Shown here: in pieces, positions 22,576 through 31,074 of the stretch
Layout: the number at the start of each line of letters is the position of its first letter
How positions within the stretch are numbered: position 1 is the stretch's first letter
Source: an uncultured Acidobacteriota bacterium
GTDB taxonomy: Bacteria; Acidobacteriota; Thermoanaerobaculia; Gp7-AA8
Reading direction: 5' to 3'
Assembly: GCA_946887105.1 (NCBI GenBank)
Contig: CAMPKJ010000002.1
Location: forward strand, 1-64,000
Length of the DNA stretch: 64,000 bases
The notes under the pieces: generated by a model
Told to the model about the DNA's origin: nothing
Database searches by the model: none
Seen by the model: the letters and a program-made list of their open reading frames with translations, nothing else
Translations under genes and position numbers: made by a program

Positions 22576-25497
22576 ATGCAGAAGCTCGCCGCAGTCCTCC
22601 TGACCCTTCTCGCAACGAGTGCCTTTGCGTTTCAGGGCCGGCCGGTCTCGGACCTGCGGTTCGATGGCCGTGCGTCGGTCTACGATCACCAGGTTGCCAC
22701 GGACGGTATCGACTTTCTTGTTTTATCGAGTCCGTACGTGTCAGGGCAGCGACACACGTTCACGCAGAAGGTGGCCGGCGGGCGCCCGGCCGGACCGCAG
22801 CGCCAGATCGGATCCGGAGTGCCGGCCGGATTGGCCTGGACAGGCAATGCGTATCTCGCGGCGTGGAGGGACGGGCAAAACCTCTGGGTGTCGACCGTTT
22901 CCCGCGATGGATCTCCGACGTCGACGCCGACCGCGCCAGTGATGGCCGGCGGTGCCTTCATGGTCGCGAATGGCGATGGAGCTCTGGCATTCGGACTTGC
23001 CGCGGGAGCGATCACCGTGCAGCGTCTCGACCTCAGGGGAAGGCCGGTCGGCAGCGCGGTGACATACGACCGCCCGCCCGAGACCAGCGCGATCGCGAGC
23101 GGCCCGGCGGCAGGCGGATTTGGCGTCGTTTTCACAGGCTCTACAGGAACGTGGCTGATGACGTTCCGCGTCGATGGCAGCGCGATCACCTCTGCGCCGG
23201 TGCTGCTCGACGGGCCCTTCGGCAGCATGAGCACGGATCGGCACACGAATGAGGCGACGGTGGCCACGGATGGCCGCGACACGATCGTGATCTTCGGAAG
23301 CATGCAGTATCGGGAAGACGCGCAGTTGAAAAGCGCCGTGGTCGGCCCGGATGGAACAGTGAAGAGCGTCCGTGTCATTTACACGCTCGGCGGTACTCCT
23401 GACCGCAAGTACATTTCGCCCGCTGCTCTGGTCTGGGACGACTCTCAGTACATCGCCGGGATTTCTGTCGCAAAAGACCCAGACCATCGTGTCATTGATC
23501 CGGCCCTGGTCCGGATTGCGCCCAATGGCGAGCGAATCGGAGATCTCCAGTGGATCTCCGGCGACGAAGCAGGACAGACCGCTCTGGCATCGAATGGGAC
23601 AGACGTTGCGAGAATGGCACTCCGTTTACCGGCCGGCATCGGCCGCACGCTCACGACGCAGGACGTTCTGACGATCGAGGCCGGTCCGGGCGGATATCTC
23701 GCCGCATGGTTCGACGATTCGGACGGCGTCCATACAGTGCGTGCGTCGCGCCTGGACGCGGCCGGAAACTATCTGGACGGTGCGGGCGTAGTGCTCGCCA
23801 CAATACCGACGCCGGCGATGTATGAGGAGCGGACGATCTCCATCGATGGAAATGGTCCGCAGTGGCTCGTGGTCTGGTCGGCCAATCAGAAGATCCAGGG
23901 CCGGACGGTCTCGCGGAATGGCGCGCCGACCGGGGAAACGCTTTGGATCGGGCCGGGGTACGAAGCCGCGGTTCGATGGAACGGAACGCACTACGTCGTG
24001 CTCCGCTCCTACCGTTCGCTCTACAGCGAAATTCTCTCGAGCACAGGCACCGTCAGTGAGACGAGACTGCTCGCAGAGTGGGAAGAATTCTCGGACGGTC
24101 TCGGCAGCGGATACACCTCCTATCCAGAGCCTCTGCTGACGCTGCTGGGCGGCCGGATGCTCGCCGTCTACGTCAAGAACCGCAGCGTGTGCTACATCGG
24201 AACGCCTGGAGCATGCGGCGATGAAACGACGGTGCTCGGACGTTTGCTCGACGACGTCGATTCTTCGCCATTCACGATTGCTGAATCCGTTTGGGGACGT
24301 CTCGCCGTGGCCGCTGCTCCCACGCACGCGCTGGTCATGTGGGCGCAGTATCAAGGTCTGGGCGCTGCGTTCCTTCCGGCCGAAGCTCCCGAACAGGTTG
24401 GTACACCGTTCCGCATCGAAGGCTCGATGACCGACGCTGCCATTGCGTTCGATGGGAATGACTTCGTGGCTGCATGGTGGCAAAACGGCCTGGTGACGGC
24501 GCGGATCACGCCCGGGGGCGGGATCCATGACCGGCGCGAGATGCTCCTCGGCTCGACGGAACGGGGAAGGAGCGCGGCGATCGCAGCCAGCGTCACGCAG
24601 CCGGCGCTGGCAGGCTTCATCGGCCAGCTTTCCTCGTACGACAACGTTCCTCGCGCGATGCTGGTGTTCCCCTCTGAGATCGGCGGTCACCACGCTGCGC
24701 CATCGGCGCCGGAGATCACCTGTGCCACGCGACTCGAAGACGAACGAATCCGCGTACGCTGGCAACCTGCGGCACACGTTCTCGGCATCGCCATCGAGCT
24801 CCAGCTTCCGGACGGAACGTTCCGCACCATCGGCGTCGCACCATCCGAGGCGACCACGGCAATCGTGCCGCTGCCGGGCCTCGACGGCTCGGCCGTGCGC
24901 ATTCGTACATGGAACGGGTTCGGTGTTTCCCTGCCCTCCGCGATTGCGCCGAGTCTGCCGGCGCCGGCAGCCGATGTAGACGCGATGCCGAACGCCTGCG
25001 CCGGCGTGCCGGTCGAAGTCACAGCCACGCTCACGGGCACTCCGCCGTTCATCGTGCGCTGGTCCGATGGCGTGATGCAGACCGTCTCGGATGGATACAC
25101 GGCCACGCGTCTGTTCACGCTCGAAGCCGACACGAGGATTGCGGTCGAGTCGGTGACGGATGCGTCGTGCGAGGCCGGGATGACGAACGGCGGCGTGGAC
25201 ATCCACGTCACCGCGGCGCCGCGCATCGACCAGCAGAGCCGTACTGTCCGCGTTTCGCCGCATCAGCAGGCCACGCTCAGCGTCGTCACGGCCACGCATG
25301 GAACCCGCTTCGCGTGGTATGAAGGCGCCCGCGGTGACACCGCGCACCCCGTCGGAAGCGACGCCGCGACGTTCACCACGCCGCCGGCGGCGCGCACGAT
25401 GCAGTACTGGGTGCGCCTCACGACGACCTGCGGAACGATCGATTCAGAGACCATGACGGTCACGATCGACGCACGGCGCCGCGCCGCGAGAAAGTAG
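22576..25497 (+). CDS. Large secreted protein with beta-propeller-like repeats
   Basis: A 973-residue protein with signal peptide MQKLAAVLLTLLATSAFAFQ. Residues 25-760 contain repeated WDGxxY/AWxD-type strands (VWDDSQYIAGI, GPQWLVVWSANQ, RWNGTHYVVLRSY, FDGNDFVAAWWQNG) every 50-60 residues. This is the look of a multi-bladed propeller or sialidase-like repeat. Residues 800-970 look like fibronectin/Ig-like modules. The ATG at 22576 begins the signal peptide; upstream codons are antisense of dnaE2. No catalytic motif was recognised. Probably extracellular or surface bound. Confidence 0.68.
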   Translation: MQKLAAVLLTLLATSAFAFQGRPVSDLRFDGRASVYDHQVATDGIDFLVLSSPYVSGQRHTFTQKVAGGRPAGPQRQIGSGVPAGLAWTGNAYLAAWRDGQNLWVSTVSRDGSPTSTPTAPVMAGGAFMVANGDGALAFGLAAGAITVQRLDLRGRPVGSAVTYDRPPETSAIASGPAAGGFGVVFTGSTGTWLMTFRVDGSAITSAPVLLDGPFGSMSTDRHTNEATVATDGRDTIVIFGSMQYREDAQLKSAVVGPDGTVKSVRVIYTLGGTPDRKYISPAALVWDDSQYIAGISVAKDPDHRVIDPALVRIAPNGERIGDLQWISGDEAGQTALASNGTDVARMALRLPAGIGRTLTTQDVLTIEAGPGGYLAAWFDDSDGVHTVRASRLDAAGNYLDGAGVVLATIPTPAMYEERTISIDGNGPQWLVVWSANQKIQGRTVSRNGAPTGETLWIGPGYEAAVRWNGTHYVVLRSYRSLYSEILSSTGTVSETRLLAEWEEFSDGLGSGYTSYPEPLLTLLGGRMLAVYVKNRSVCYIGTPGACGDETTVLGRLLDDVDSSPFTIAESVWGRLAVAAAPTHALVMWAQYQGLGAAFLPAEAPEQVGTPFRIEGSMTDAAIAFDGNDFVAAWWQNGLVTARITPGGGIHDRREMLLGSTERGRSAAIAASVTQPALAGFIGQLSSYDNVPRAMLVFPSEIGGHHAAPSAPEITCATRLEDERIRVRWQPAAHVLGIAIELQLPDGTFRTIGVAPSEATTAIVPLPGLDGSAVRIRTWNGFGVSLPSAIAPSLPAPAADVDAMPNACAGVPVEVTATLTGTPPFIVRWSDGVMQTVSDGYTATRLFTLEADTRIAVESVTDASCEAGMTNGGVDIHVTAAPRIDQQSRTVRVSPHQQATLSVVTATHGTRFAWYEGARGDTAHPVGSDAATFTTPPAARTMQYWVRLTTTCGTIDSETMTVTIDARRRAARK

Positions 25498-25506
25498 AGT
25501 TTTCAA

Positions 25507-26886
25507 ATGGCATTCTCCACGTTTGGACTGCACCCGGATCTGCTTCGGGGAGTCAAAGAGCTGGGCTTCCTGCGCCCGACACCGATTCAAAGCGATGCGA
25601 TTCCTCCGGCCATGACCGGCAAGGACGTGCTGGCGGCCGCGGCCACCGGCAGCGGCAAGAGCGCGGCGTTTCTGCTGCCGATCCTGCACCGGCTGATGGG
25701 AAAGAAGCGCGGCACGACGCGCGCGCTGATCCTGACGCCGACGCGCGAGCTCGCGGCGCAGATCGACGAGCATCTGCGCGATCTCGCCGTGCACACGCCG
25801 CTCTCCGGCGCGGCCATTTACGGCGGCGTCGGGATGGGGCCGCAGGAGCATGCGTTCCGCAGCGGCGTGGATGTGCTCGTGGCCACGCCGGGACGGTTGC
25901 TCGATCATTTCCAGCACGGCTACGCGAAGCTCGAGTCGCTGGAGATCCTGGTGCTCGACGAAGCGGACCGGATGCTGGACATGGGCTTCCTGCCCGACAT
26001 CCGCCGCGTGCTGCGGCATCTCCCCACGAAACGCCAGACGCTGTTTTTCTCGGCGACGCTGCCGCCGGCGATCGTCGAGCTGTCGCGGGACATGCTGAAG
26101 AACCCGGCCATGATCTCGATCGAGCGCAAGGCCGCGCCGGCGGTGGGCATCACGCAGTCGGTCTTTCCGGTGTCGCAGGAGTTGAAGATGCCGCTGCTCG
26201 AAACGCTGCTCGAGCGCGGGGAGATCCAGAACGCGATCGTGTTCACGCGCACCAAGCATCGCGCGAACCGCGTGTTCGAACAGCTGGAGCGGAAGAAGGT
26301 CAGCGTGGCGCGCATACACGGGAATCGCAGCCAGCTGCAGCGCACCGAGGCGCTGAACGGATTCAAGGCCGGGAAGTACCGCATCCTGGTGGCCACGGAC
26401 ATCGCCGCACGCGGCATCGACGTCGAGGCGCTGTCGCACGTGGTGAACTTCGACGTGCCCAACGTGCCGGAGGATTACATCCACCGCGTCGGCCGCACCG
26501 CGCGCGCGGAGATGACCGGCGACGCGATCACGTTCGTCGCGCCGGATGAAGAGAGCGATCTGCGCGCCATCGAGCGCGCCATCAACAGACGGCTGCCGCG
26601 CGTGACCGTGCCCGATTTCGATTACGCGCAGAAGCCGGCTGAAAAACTCGAGATCCCGATCCACGAGCGCATCGCCGCGATTCGCGCGCGGAAGGCGGAG
26701 GAACGCGCTCGCGCAAAGGCGAAGGCGGAACGGCGGTCAGCGGGTAGCACGAGTTCCTCGGTTCCTCGGGGTTCCTCGGTGCCTCGGGGTTCCTCGGTTC
26801 CTCGGGGGACGGGAGCCCGGTCATCGGCGCCGGCGCCATCGAGCTCACGACCGCCGGCGCGGCGGCGGCGCGGCGGCAATCGCTGA
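25507..26886 (+). CDS. DEAD-box RNA helicase (RhlE-like)
   Basis: A 459-residue ATP-dependent RNA helicase. Motifs in order: Q motif RPTPIQSDAIP, motif I AATGSGKSAAF, Ia PTRELAAQ, Ib ATPGRLLD, II LDEADRMLDMGF, III FSATL, V ATDIAARGIDV and VI HRVGRTARA. The basic C-terminal tail contains SSVPRGSSVPRGSSVPRG, encoded by one arm of the TTCCTCGG repeat, then an Arg-rich end. Likely roles are ribosome assembly or cold adaptation. A TAGAGT box overlapping the previous stop codon lies 6 bases before the ATG. Confidence 0.93.
   Translation: MAFSTFGLHPDLLRGVKELGFLRPTPIQSDAIPPAMTGKDVLAAAATGSGKSAAFLLPILHRLMGKKRGTTRALILTPTRELAAQIDEHLRDLAVHTPLSGAAIYGGVGMGPQEHAFRSGVDVLVATPGRLLDHFQHGYAKLESLEILVLDEADRMLDMGFLPDIRRVLRHLPTKRQTLFFSATLPPAIVELSRDMLKNPAMISIERKAAPAVGITQSVFPVSQELKMPLLETLLERGEIQNAIVFTRTKHRANRVFEQLERKKVSVARIHGNRSQLQRTEALNGFKAGKYRILVATDIAARGIDVEALSHVVNFDVPNVPEDYIHRVGRTARAEMTGDAITFVAPDEESDLRAIERAINRRLPRVTVPDFDYAQKPAEKLEIPIHERIAAIRARKAEERARAKAKAERRSAGSTSSSVPRGSSVPRGSSVPRGTGARSSAPAPSSSRPPARRRRGGNR
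26752..26806. repeat. TTCCTCGG half-element D, in the DEAD helicase tail
   Basis: Six units in one orientation only: TTCCTCGG at 26754, 26762, 26772, variant TGCCTCGG at 26780, then 26790 and 26798. The inverted arm is missing. It is read in frame as a Ser-Val-Pro-Arg-Gly repeat in the disordered C-terminal tail. Confidence 0.93.
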
Positions 26887-26890
26887 GACG

Positions 26891-27325
26891 CTACTTCACG
26901 ATCAACCACGCGCCGCCGATCGTCAGCGCGAATCCGATCGTGCGCGTCACGTCCATTCCGTGGCGCTGCGCGCTGAAGAGGCCGAAGTGGTCGATCAGCA
27001 TCGCGGCGGCGAGTTGGGCGGCGATGGTGATGATGATGGTGCGGGAGAGGCCGAGGCGCGGGGCGGCGAAGCCGATGCCGCCGACGATCACCAGCCCCAG
27101 TGCGCCCGCGGTCCATGCGTACCAGGGAATGTCGCGAACGGGCGCGTGCGGATCGCGGCGGGCCATCCAGAACAGCACGGCCACGATGGCGCCGGCGCCG
27201 TAGGAGATCACCACGCTCGTGGCCGTGCCGACGGTGCGATTCATGATGGCCATGAACTGTCCCTGCAGCGCGACCGCGATTCCTGCGGCGATGGCGATGA
27301 GCATCACAACGAGCGAGGCTGACAT
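26891..27325 (-). CDS. DMT-superfamily small membrane protein (YdcZ/DUF606-like)
   Basis: A 144-residue protein with five hydrophobic helices, matching the half-size DUF606 (PF04657) membrane family of the drug/metabolite transporter superfamily. Motifs include GIAVALQGQFMAIMNR at the N-terminus, VISYGAGAIVAVLF and IPWYAWTAGALGL in the middle. Transport substrate unknown. It lies 15 bases downstream of imuB on the same strand, so it may be co-transcribed with the imuAB genes. Confidence 0.82.
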   Translation of the reverse strand: MSASLVVMLIAIAAGIAVALQGQFMAIMNRTVGTATSVVISYGAGAIVAVLFWMARRDPHAPVRDIPWYAWTAGALGLVIVGGIGFAAPRLGLSRTIIITIAAQLAAAMLIDHFGLFSAQRHGMDVTRTIGFALTIGGAWLIVK

Positions 27326-27340
27326 GACGCGCGAAGCGTA

Positions 27341-28837
27341 TCAGTCGTATCGCGCGTCGACGAACCAATCCGATGACGGCGCCGCCTGATACACGCGATA
27401 GATGCCGCCGCGCTCGAGCTCGACGTCCCAGTATTCGCGCGCGGCGGGTGCGTCCTGCCACCATCCATCCTCGACGCGCCACGGTCCGGACGACATGCGC
27501 ACGCTGCCGCACAGATCGCCTTCGCCGGCGATCGACGCGATCTGCGTCTCTCCATCCGATTGCCGCGTGATCACTTCCACCGGAACCGGCGGACGCAGGA
27601 CGCGCGGCGCGAGCAGGCCGCGGCTCTGCTGCGGTTTCAGGCGCGTCTGCGGAGGAGGCGGCGGCGCGTATCCGGCCAGGTCGTAGCGTTCCGGAAGATG
27701 GCCGTCCACCGGCACGGCCATGCCGACGCGGTCTTCGCCGAGAAGCGAAACCAGTCGCGCGATGGTGGTGGCGAGCTTCTCCGGCGACAGCGCGGCTGGT
27801 CCGAAGAGCGAGAGCTGTGCGCGCCGCGGACGGTCGGGATGGGCGACCAGCGAGAAGCCGGTCACCGGCGCACCGGGAGGAGTCTTCTCGAGGTCGAGCC
27901 GCAGCAGCGTGAGCATGGTCTTCACGTCGCGCGTCGGCGCGGGCAGATCGATCGCGCGCGCATGGAAACCGTCCGGCTCCAGCATCAGCGTCAGCTCGAG
28001 GCGCTGGCACGCGAAGCCCTGCACTTCCATGCGCTGGCTGAGGCGGTCCAGTGCCGCGCTGGCGATGAACAGGAACGGCTCGAGCGCGACCAGCGGCCAC
28101 TCCAGCTCCATCCCTTCGCGGAAGTCGGGAGGCAGCGGACGCGGAATGAGCGGACGCGGATCGATGCCGCGCGCGGCGTAATGCAGCTCGCGTCCGAGCT
28201 CGCCGAGGCGGCTGGCCACTTCGCTCTCCGGCAGGCCGGCCAGCTCGCCGATCGAGCCGATGCCCCAGCGCCGCAGCGTCGTGGCCGCATCGAGCTCCGG
28301 CGTCAGCCGCGCCAGCGGAAGCGGCGCGAGAAACTCCGATTCCGTTCCTGCCGCGACGATGGTCGGCGTCTGCGGCAGCTCGGCCGCGACGCGCGCCGCC
28401 AGCTTGCTGGCCGCGATTCCGGCGCGCGCGGGGAAGCCCATCTTCTCCGCCGCGGTGATCGCTGCTTTGGCCAGCGTGAGCTCGCTGTCGAAGTGCCGTT
28501 CCATGCCGGTGATGTCGACGTACACGATCCCTTCGCCGGCATCCTCGACGCGCGGCGAAAACGTCTCCGCCACTTCGAACAGCGCCTCCTGCGCGGTGCG
28601 CTCGCATTCCATGTCGCGCGCGCGTGCGATCAGCTTCGGGACCAGCACGCGCGCCTGCGCGAGCGACATGCCCGGACGGATTCCCTTCGTGCGCGCGCGG
28701 CGCGTGGCCGCGATCACGTGCGCGTTCTGCGCATTGCCTTCGATGATCGCCAGCGCCTCCTGCAGCAGATCGGGCTCGCTGCGCAGCCGCGCGGCCAGCG
28801 GAAACATCGGCACGTGGAAACAGGCGATGCGCGTCAT
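27341..28837 (-). CDS. imuB: ImuB, catalytically inactive Y-family polymerase homolog
   Basis: A 498-residue Y-family protein. It acts as a scaffold linking the beta clamp, ImuA and DnaE2 during SOS mutagenesis. The first catalytic Asp is absent (CFHVPMFPLAAR where active enzymes read D-x-D-x-F-F). The palm reads VYVDITGMERHF rather than the S-x-DE motif. A helix-hairpin-helix region (LRRWGIGSIGELAGLPESEV) and little-finger segment follow, with the typical C-terminal extension ending in WDVELERGGIYRVYQ. It overlaps imuA by 4 bases. Confidence 0.93.
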   Translation of the reverse strand: MTRIACFHVPMFPLAARLRSEPDLLQEALAIIEGNAQNAHVIAATRRARTKGIRPGMSLAQARVLVPKLIARARDMECERTAQEALFEVAETFSPRVEDAGEGIVYVDITGMERHFDSELTLAKAAITAAEKMGFPARAGIAASKLAARVAAELPQTPTIVAAGTESEFLAPLPLARLTPELDAATTLRRWGIGSIGELAGLPESEVASRLGELGRELHYAARGIDPRPLIPRPLPPDFREGMELEWPLVALEPFLFIASAALDRLSQRMEVQGFACQRLELTLMLEPDGFHARAIDLPAPTRDVKTMLTLLRLDLEKTPPGAPVTGFSLVAHPDRPRRAQLSLFGPAALSPEKLATTIARLVSLLGEDRVGMAVPVDGHLPERYDLAGYAPPPPPQTRLKPQQSRGLLAPRVLRPPVPVEVITRQSDGETQIASIAGEGDLCGSVRMSSGPWRVEDGWWQDAPAAREYWDVELERGGIYRVYQAAPSSDWFVDARYD

Positions 28838-29748
28838 TTGTCAGCGCTCTCGAACGGCTGCGTTGCCTGTGCGCCCGGCTTGATGTGGCGATGCTTTTCG
28901 AGCGTCACGTGCATGTCGATGCCGTCCAGCAGGCGAGGGGACCGGGCATGAAGTTCCTCGGAGTGCCTCGGAGTTCCTCGGTCCCTCGGGGGAGCCCCCT
29001 CCGAGGAACCCGAGGAACCCGAGGAACCCCGAGGAACTCCAATGTTGATCCAGCGGGCGCGGCTGAACGATGCCTTCAGCACCGCTTCGCTGGCGGTGCC
29101 GGTGAGCGGATACGGCGAGGACACCAGCATGGCCGTGTTCTGCGATTCGGCGGTGCGTGCCAGGCGCACCCACGCGGCGTCGGGAGCGCGGCGTCCGCGG
29201 ACCGGGTGCAGGCCGACGTCGACGATCACGAGCTGGAAGCCGGTGGCGGTGATCATCTCCGCGCTCATCACCGCTTCCTTGACCGTGCGCGGGCGGATCC
29301 AGAGCAGGCGGCGCAGGTCGGCGCCGTTCTGCGCGGCGAGCTGCGGATCGAAGTGATCGCCGAGATCGATCAGCGCGGCGGCTTCGCCCATGCTCGTCGC
29401 GGCGACGAGTGTGGACATCACGATGGAGAAGCGCCCCGATGCGCGGCGCGACACGAGCTCGACCATCTTGCCGCGCCGCAACCCGCCGCCGAGGAGTGTG
29501 TCGATGGCGGAGAGCATGGTGGGGAGCGTGACGGTGGTGCCGCTGTTCGCGGCGCGGCGGAGGAGCTCGGCGCCGCTGCGGACTTTGGCGGCGACCGAGT
29601 TTCCGAGAGAGGCGCGCAGCGCGCGCATCGCCTCACTCTCGCCTGGTTCTACGGGTGGTGGGGGTGGGACGAGGGTAGGTGCCGGGTTGCTCCGTTTGAA
29701 GTCGAGGAGCTGGAACTGCCAGTCGAGAAGAGGAGCCGGAGCAGCCAT
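28834..29748 (-). CDS. imuA: ImuA, RecA-like mutasome protein with in-frame repeat insertion
   Basis: A 304-residue RecA/SulA-like protein of the ImuA-ImuB-DnaE2 mutasome. The core shows LLGGGLRRGKMVELVSR then ASGRFS, a degenerate P-loop lacking the Walker Lys, plus VIVDVGLHPVRGRRAPDAAW. Residues about 236-265 (IGVPRGSSGSSGSSEGAPPR, then RGTPRHSEEL) come from a TTCCTCGG inverted array. They interrupt the C-terminal strand region between ARWINIG and LLDGIDMHVTLEKHRH. The frame is preserved, so the insertion may be tolerated in a surface loop. Start ATG at 29748. Confidence 0.88.
   Translation of the reverse strand: MAAPAPLLDWQFQLLDFKRSNPAPTLVPPPPPVEPGESEAMRALRASLGNSVAAKVRSGAELLRRAANSGTTVTLPTMLSAIDTLLGGGLRRGKMVELVSRRASGRFSIVMSTLVAATSMGEAAALIDLGDHFDPQLAAQNGADLRRLLWIRPRTVKEAVMSAEMITATGFQLVIVDVGLHPVRGRRAPDAAWVRLARTAESQNTAMLVSSPYPLTGTASEAVLKASFSRARWINIGVPRGSSGSSGSSEGAPPRDRGTPRHSEELHARSPRLLDGIDMHVTLEKHRHIKPGAQATQPFESADK
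28952..29040. repeat. TTCCTCGG inverted-array element E, inside imuA
   Basis: Units TTCCTCGG (28954), TGCCTCGG (28964), TTCCTCGG (28974) and TCCCTCGG (28982), then a spacer (GGGAGCCCCCT). CCGAGGAA units follow at 29001, 29010, 29019 and 29029. In frame within imuA. Confidence 0.95.
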
Positions 29749-30089
29749 CGAAAAGAGTCGGTGCGACTGCGATCACTTTAGGCGGTAACACGGCGTAAAC
29801 ACAAGATGCGTGAATCGTGCACCGGAGCCGCGTCACCAGGGTTGCCCAAACGTTCGAAACAGGATGGTCCGCCGAGTCAAAAATAGCGCGCGTGGGTCAT
29901 CCATGTGGGTCAACAAACCGTTACGGGCCCAGTTTCTGACCCACTCAAAAATCACGGTTTTCAATGGAATCAGTAGTTTACGACGATGCGCGGCGTGGCA
30001 CCTACGCTGCTCTAGAGCGGTCCGGTCGCCAAGCGCGACGATCGGTCGCATAGCGCGACGCCCATTCGCAAACTAACAGGAGAGATTGA
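29749..30089. other. 341-base non-coding region between imuA and the metalloprotease
   Basis: No credible gene on either strand; short open frames here lack ribosome sites and protein-like composition. The left part is the imuA promoter side. The middle is unusually AT-rich for this genome, with repeated ACCCAC/GTGGGT sequence (GTGGGTCA twice near 29895-29915 and TGACCCAC at 29937). The right part holds a sigma-54-like promoter and two AGCGCGACG repeats near 30035-30060. Confidence 0.7.
29996..30011 (+). promoter_or_regulatory. Sigma-54-type -24/-12 promoter candidate
   Basis: TGGCACCTACGCTGCT fits the TGGCAC-N5-TTGC consensus with the invariant GG and GC at the correct spacing; only the T before TGC is changed. 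It lies about 78 bases before the metalloprotease ATG. The GTGGGT inverted repeats 60-100 bases upstream could be activator sites. Confidence 0.45.
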
Positions 30090-31001
30090 ATGCATCGTAG
30101 CCTCATCGTTGCCCTGTCCCTGGTTCTGACCCTTGGCGCGTTCGCGCAGGAAGACATTCTCGAATCGAAGCGCGAAGCGCTCGGCCTTGGCGAGCGGACC
30201 ATCCGCGGTTGCGCCACCGTCCAGCCGACGGAAGAAGAAGCGCTGGCCATCGAGCAGGCAGCCGAAGAAATGGCAGCCCTGCGTGGCAGCTCCGATCGCG
30301 GCCTTTCCACCGAAGCACTGGCGACGATCAGCGTCTACGTGCACGTGATCACCAACACCTCCGGCGCCGGCAACATCTCCGACACCGTGATCGCCAACCA
30401 GATCCGCGTGCTGAACGACTCGTACAGCGGCGTGACGGGCGGCTACAACACCAAGTTCCGCTTCGTGCTCGCGGGCATCACCCGCACCGCGAACAACACG
30501 TACTTCAGCGCCGGCTACGGCACGACCGCCGAGACCTCGATGAAGAACGCGCTCCGCGTCGGCGGCGCCTCCACCCTGAACATGTACTTCAACCAGCCGA
30601 GCACCGGCGAGCTGGGATGGGCGACCTTCCCGTCGAGCTATGCCAGCAAGCCGAAGATGGACGGCGTCGTCTGCGACGGCCGCACCGTTCCGGGCGGTTC
30701 GTTCTCGCCGTACAACGAAGGCGACACGGCCACCCATGAAGTCGGCCACTGGCTCGGCCTCTACCACACGTTCCAGGGCGGCTGCTCGAAGAACAACGAC
30801 TTCGTCGCCGACACCAACGCCGAGCGCTCGCCGGCCTTCGGTTGCCCGACCGGCCGCAACTCCTGCGCCGGCAAGCAGTATCCGGGCAACGATCCGATCG
30901 AGAACTTCATGGATTACACCGACGACTTCTGCATGTACAAGTTCACGCAGGGCCAGGACGCGCGCGCGACCTCGCTGTCGGGCACGTACCGCGGACTGTA
31001 A
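30090..31001 (+). CDS. Secreted zinc metalloprotease, M43 (pappalysin-like)
   Basis: A 303-residue secreted protease. Signal peptide MHRSLIVALSLVLTLGAFAQ, a propeptide-like region to about residue 75, then the catalytic domain. It has the extended zinc motif HEVGHWLGLYH and the Met-turn region NFMDYTDDFCMYKFT. The spacing and Cys pairs (GGC, GCP, NSCAG, DFC) fit family M43B, which cleaves extracellular proteins. An AGGAGAG ribosome site precedes the ATG. A terminator follows. Probably transcribed alone, perhaps from a sigma-54 promoter. Confidence 0.92.
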   Translation: MHRSLIVALSLVLTLGAFAQEDILESKREALGLGERTIRGCATVQPTEEEALAIEQAAEEMAALRGSSDRGLSTEALATISVYVHVITNTSGAGNISDTVIANQIRVLNDSYSGVTGGYNTKFRFVLAGITRTANNTYFSAGYGTTAETSMKNALRVGGASTLNMYFNQPSTGELGWATFPSSYASKPKMDGVVCDGRTVPGGSFSPYNEGDTATHEVGHWLGLYHTFQGGCSKNNDFVADTNAERSPAFGCPTGRNSCAGKQYPGNDPIENFMDYTDDFCMYKFTQGQDARATSLSGTYRGL

Positions 31002-31024
31002 TCCTCACTCCTCGCGTTACCATT

Positions 31025-31057
31025 CGAGCCGGGCTGAGAAGCCCGGCTCGATTTTTT
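31025..31057 (+). terminator. Intrinsic terminator after the metalloprotease
   Basis: A 10-bp perfect stem (CGAGCCGGGC / GCCCGGCTCG) with loop TGAGAA is followed by ATTTTTT. Confidence 0.9.
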
Positions 31058-31074
31058 ATGGAGACCGATCCCGA

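Noticed and set aside
29810..30076. Possible small gene in the imuA-metalloprotease gap
   Set aside because: No ribosome-binding site, no recognisable motif, crosses the sigma-54-like promoter; composition is not protein-like.
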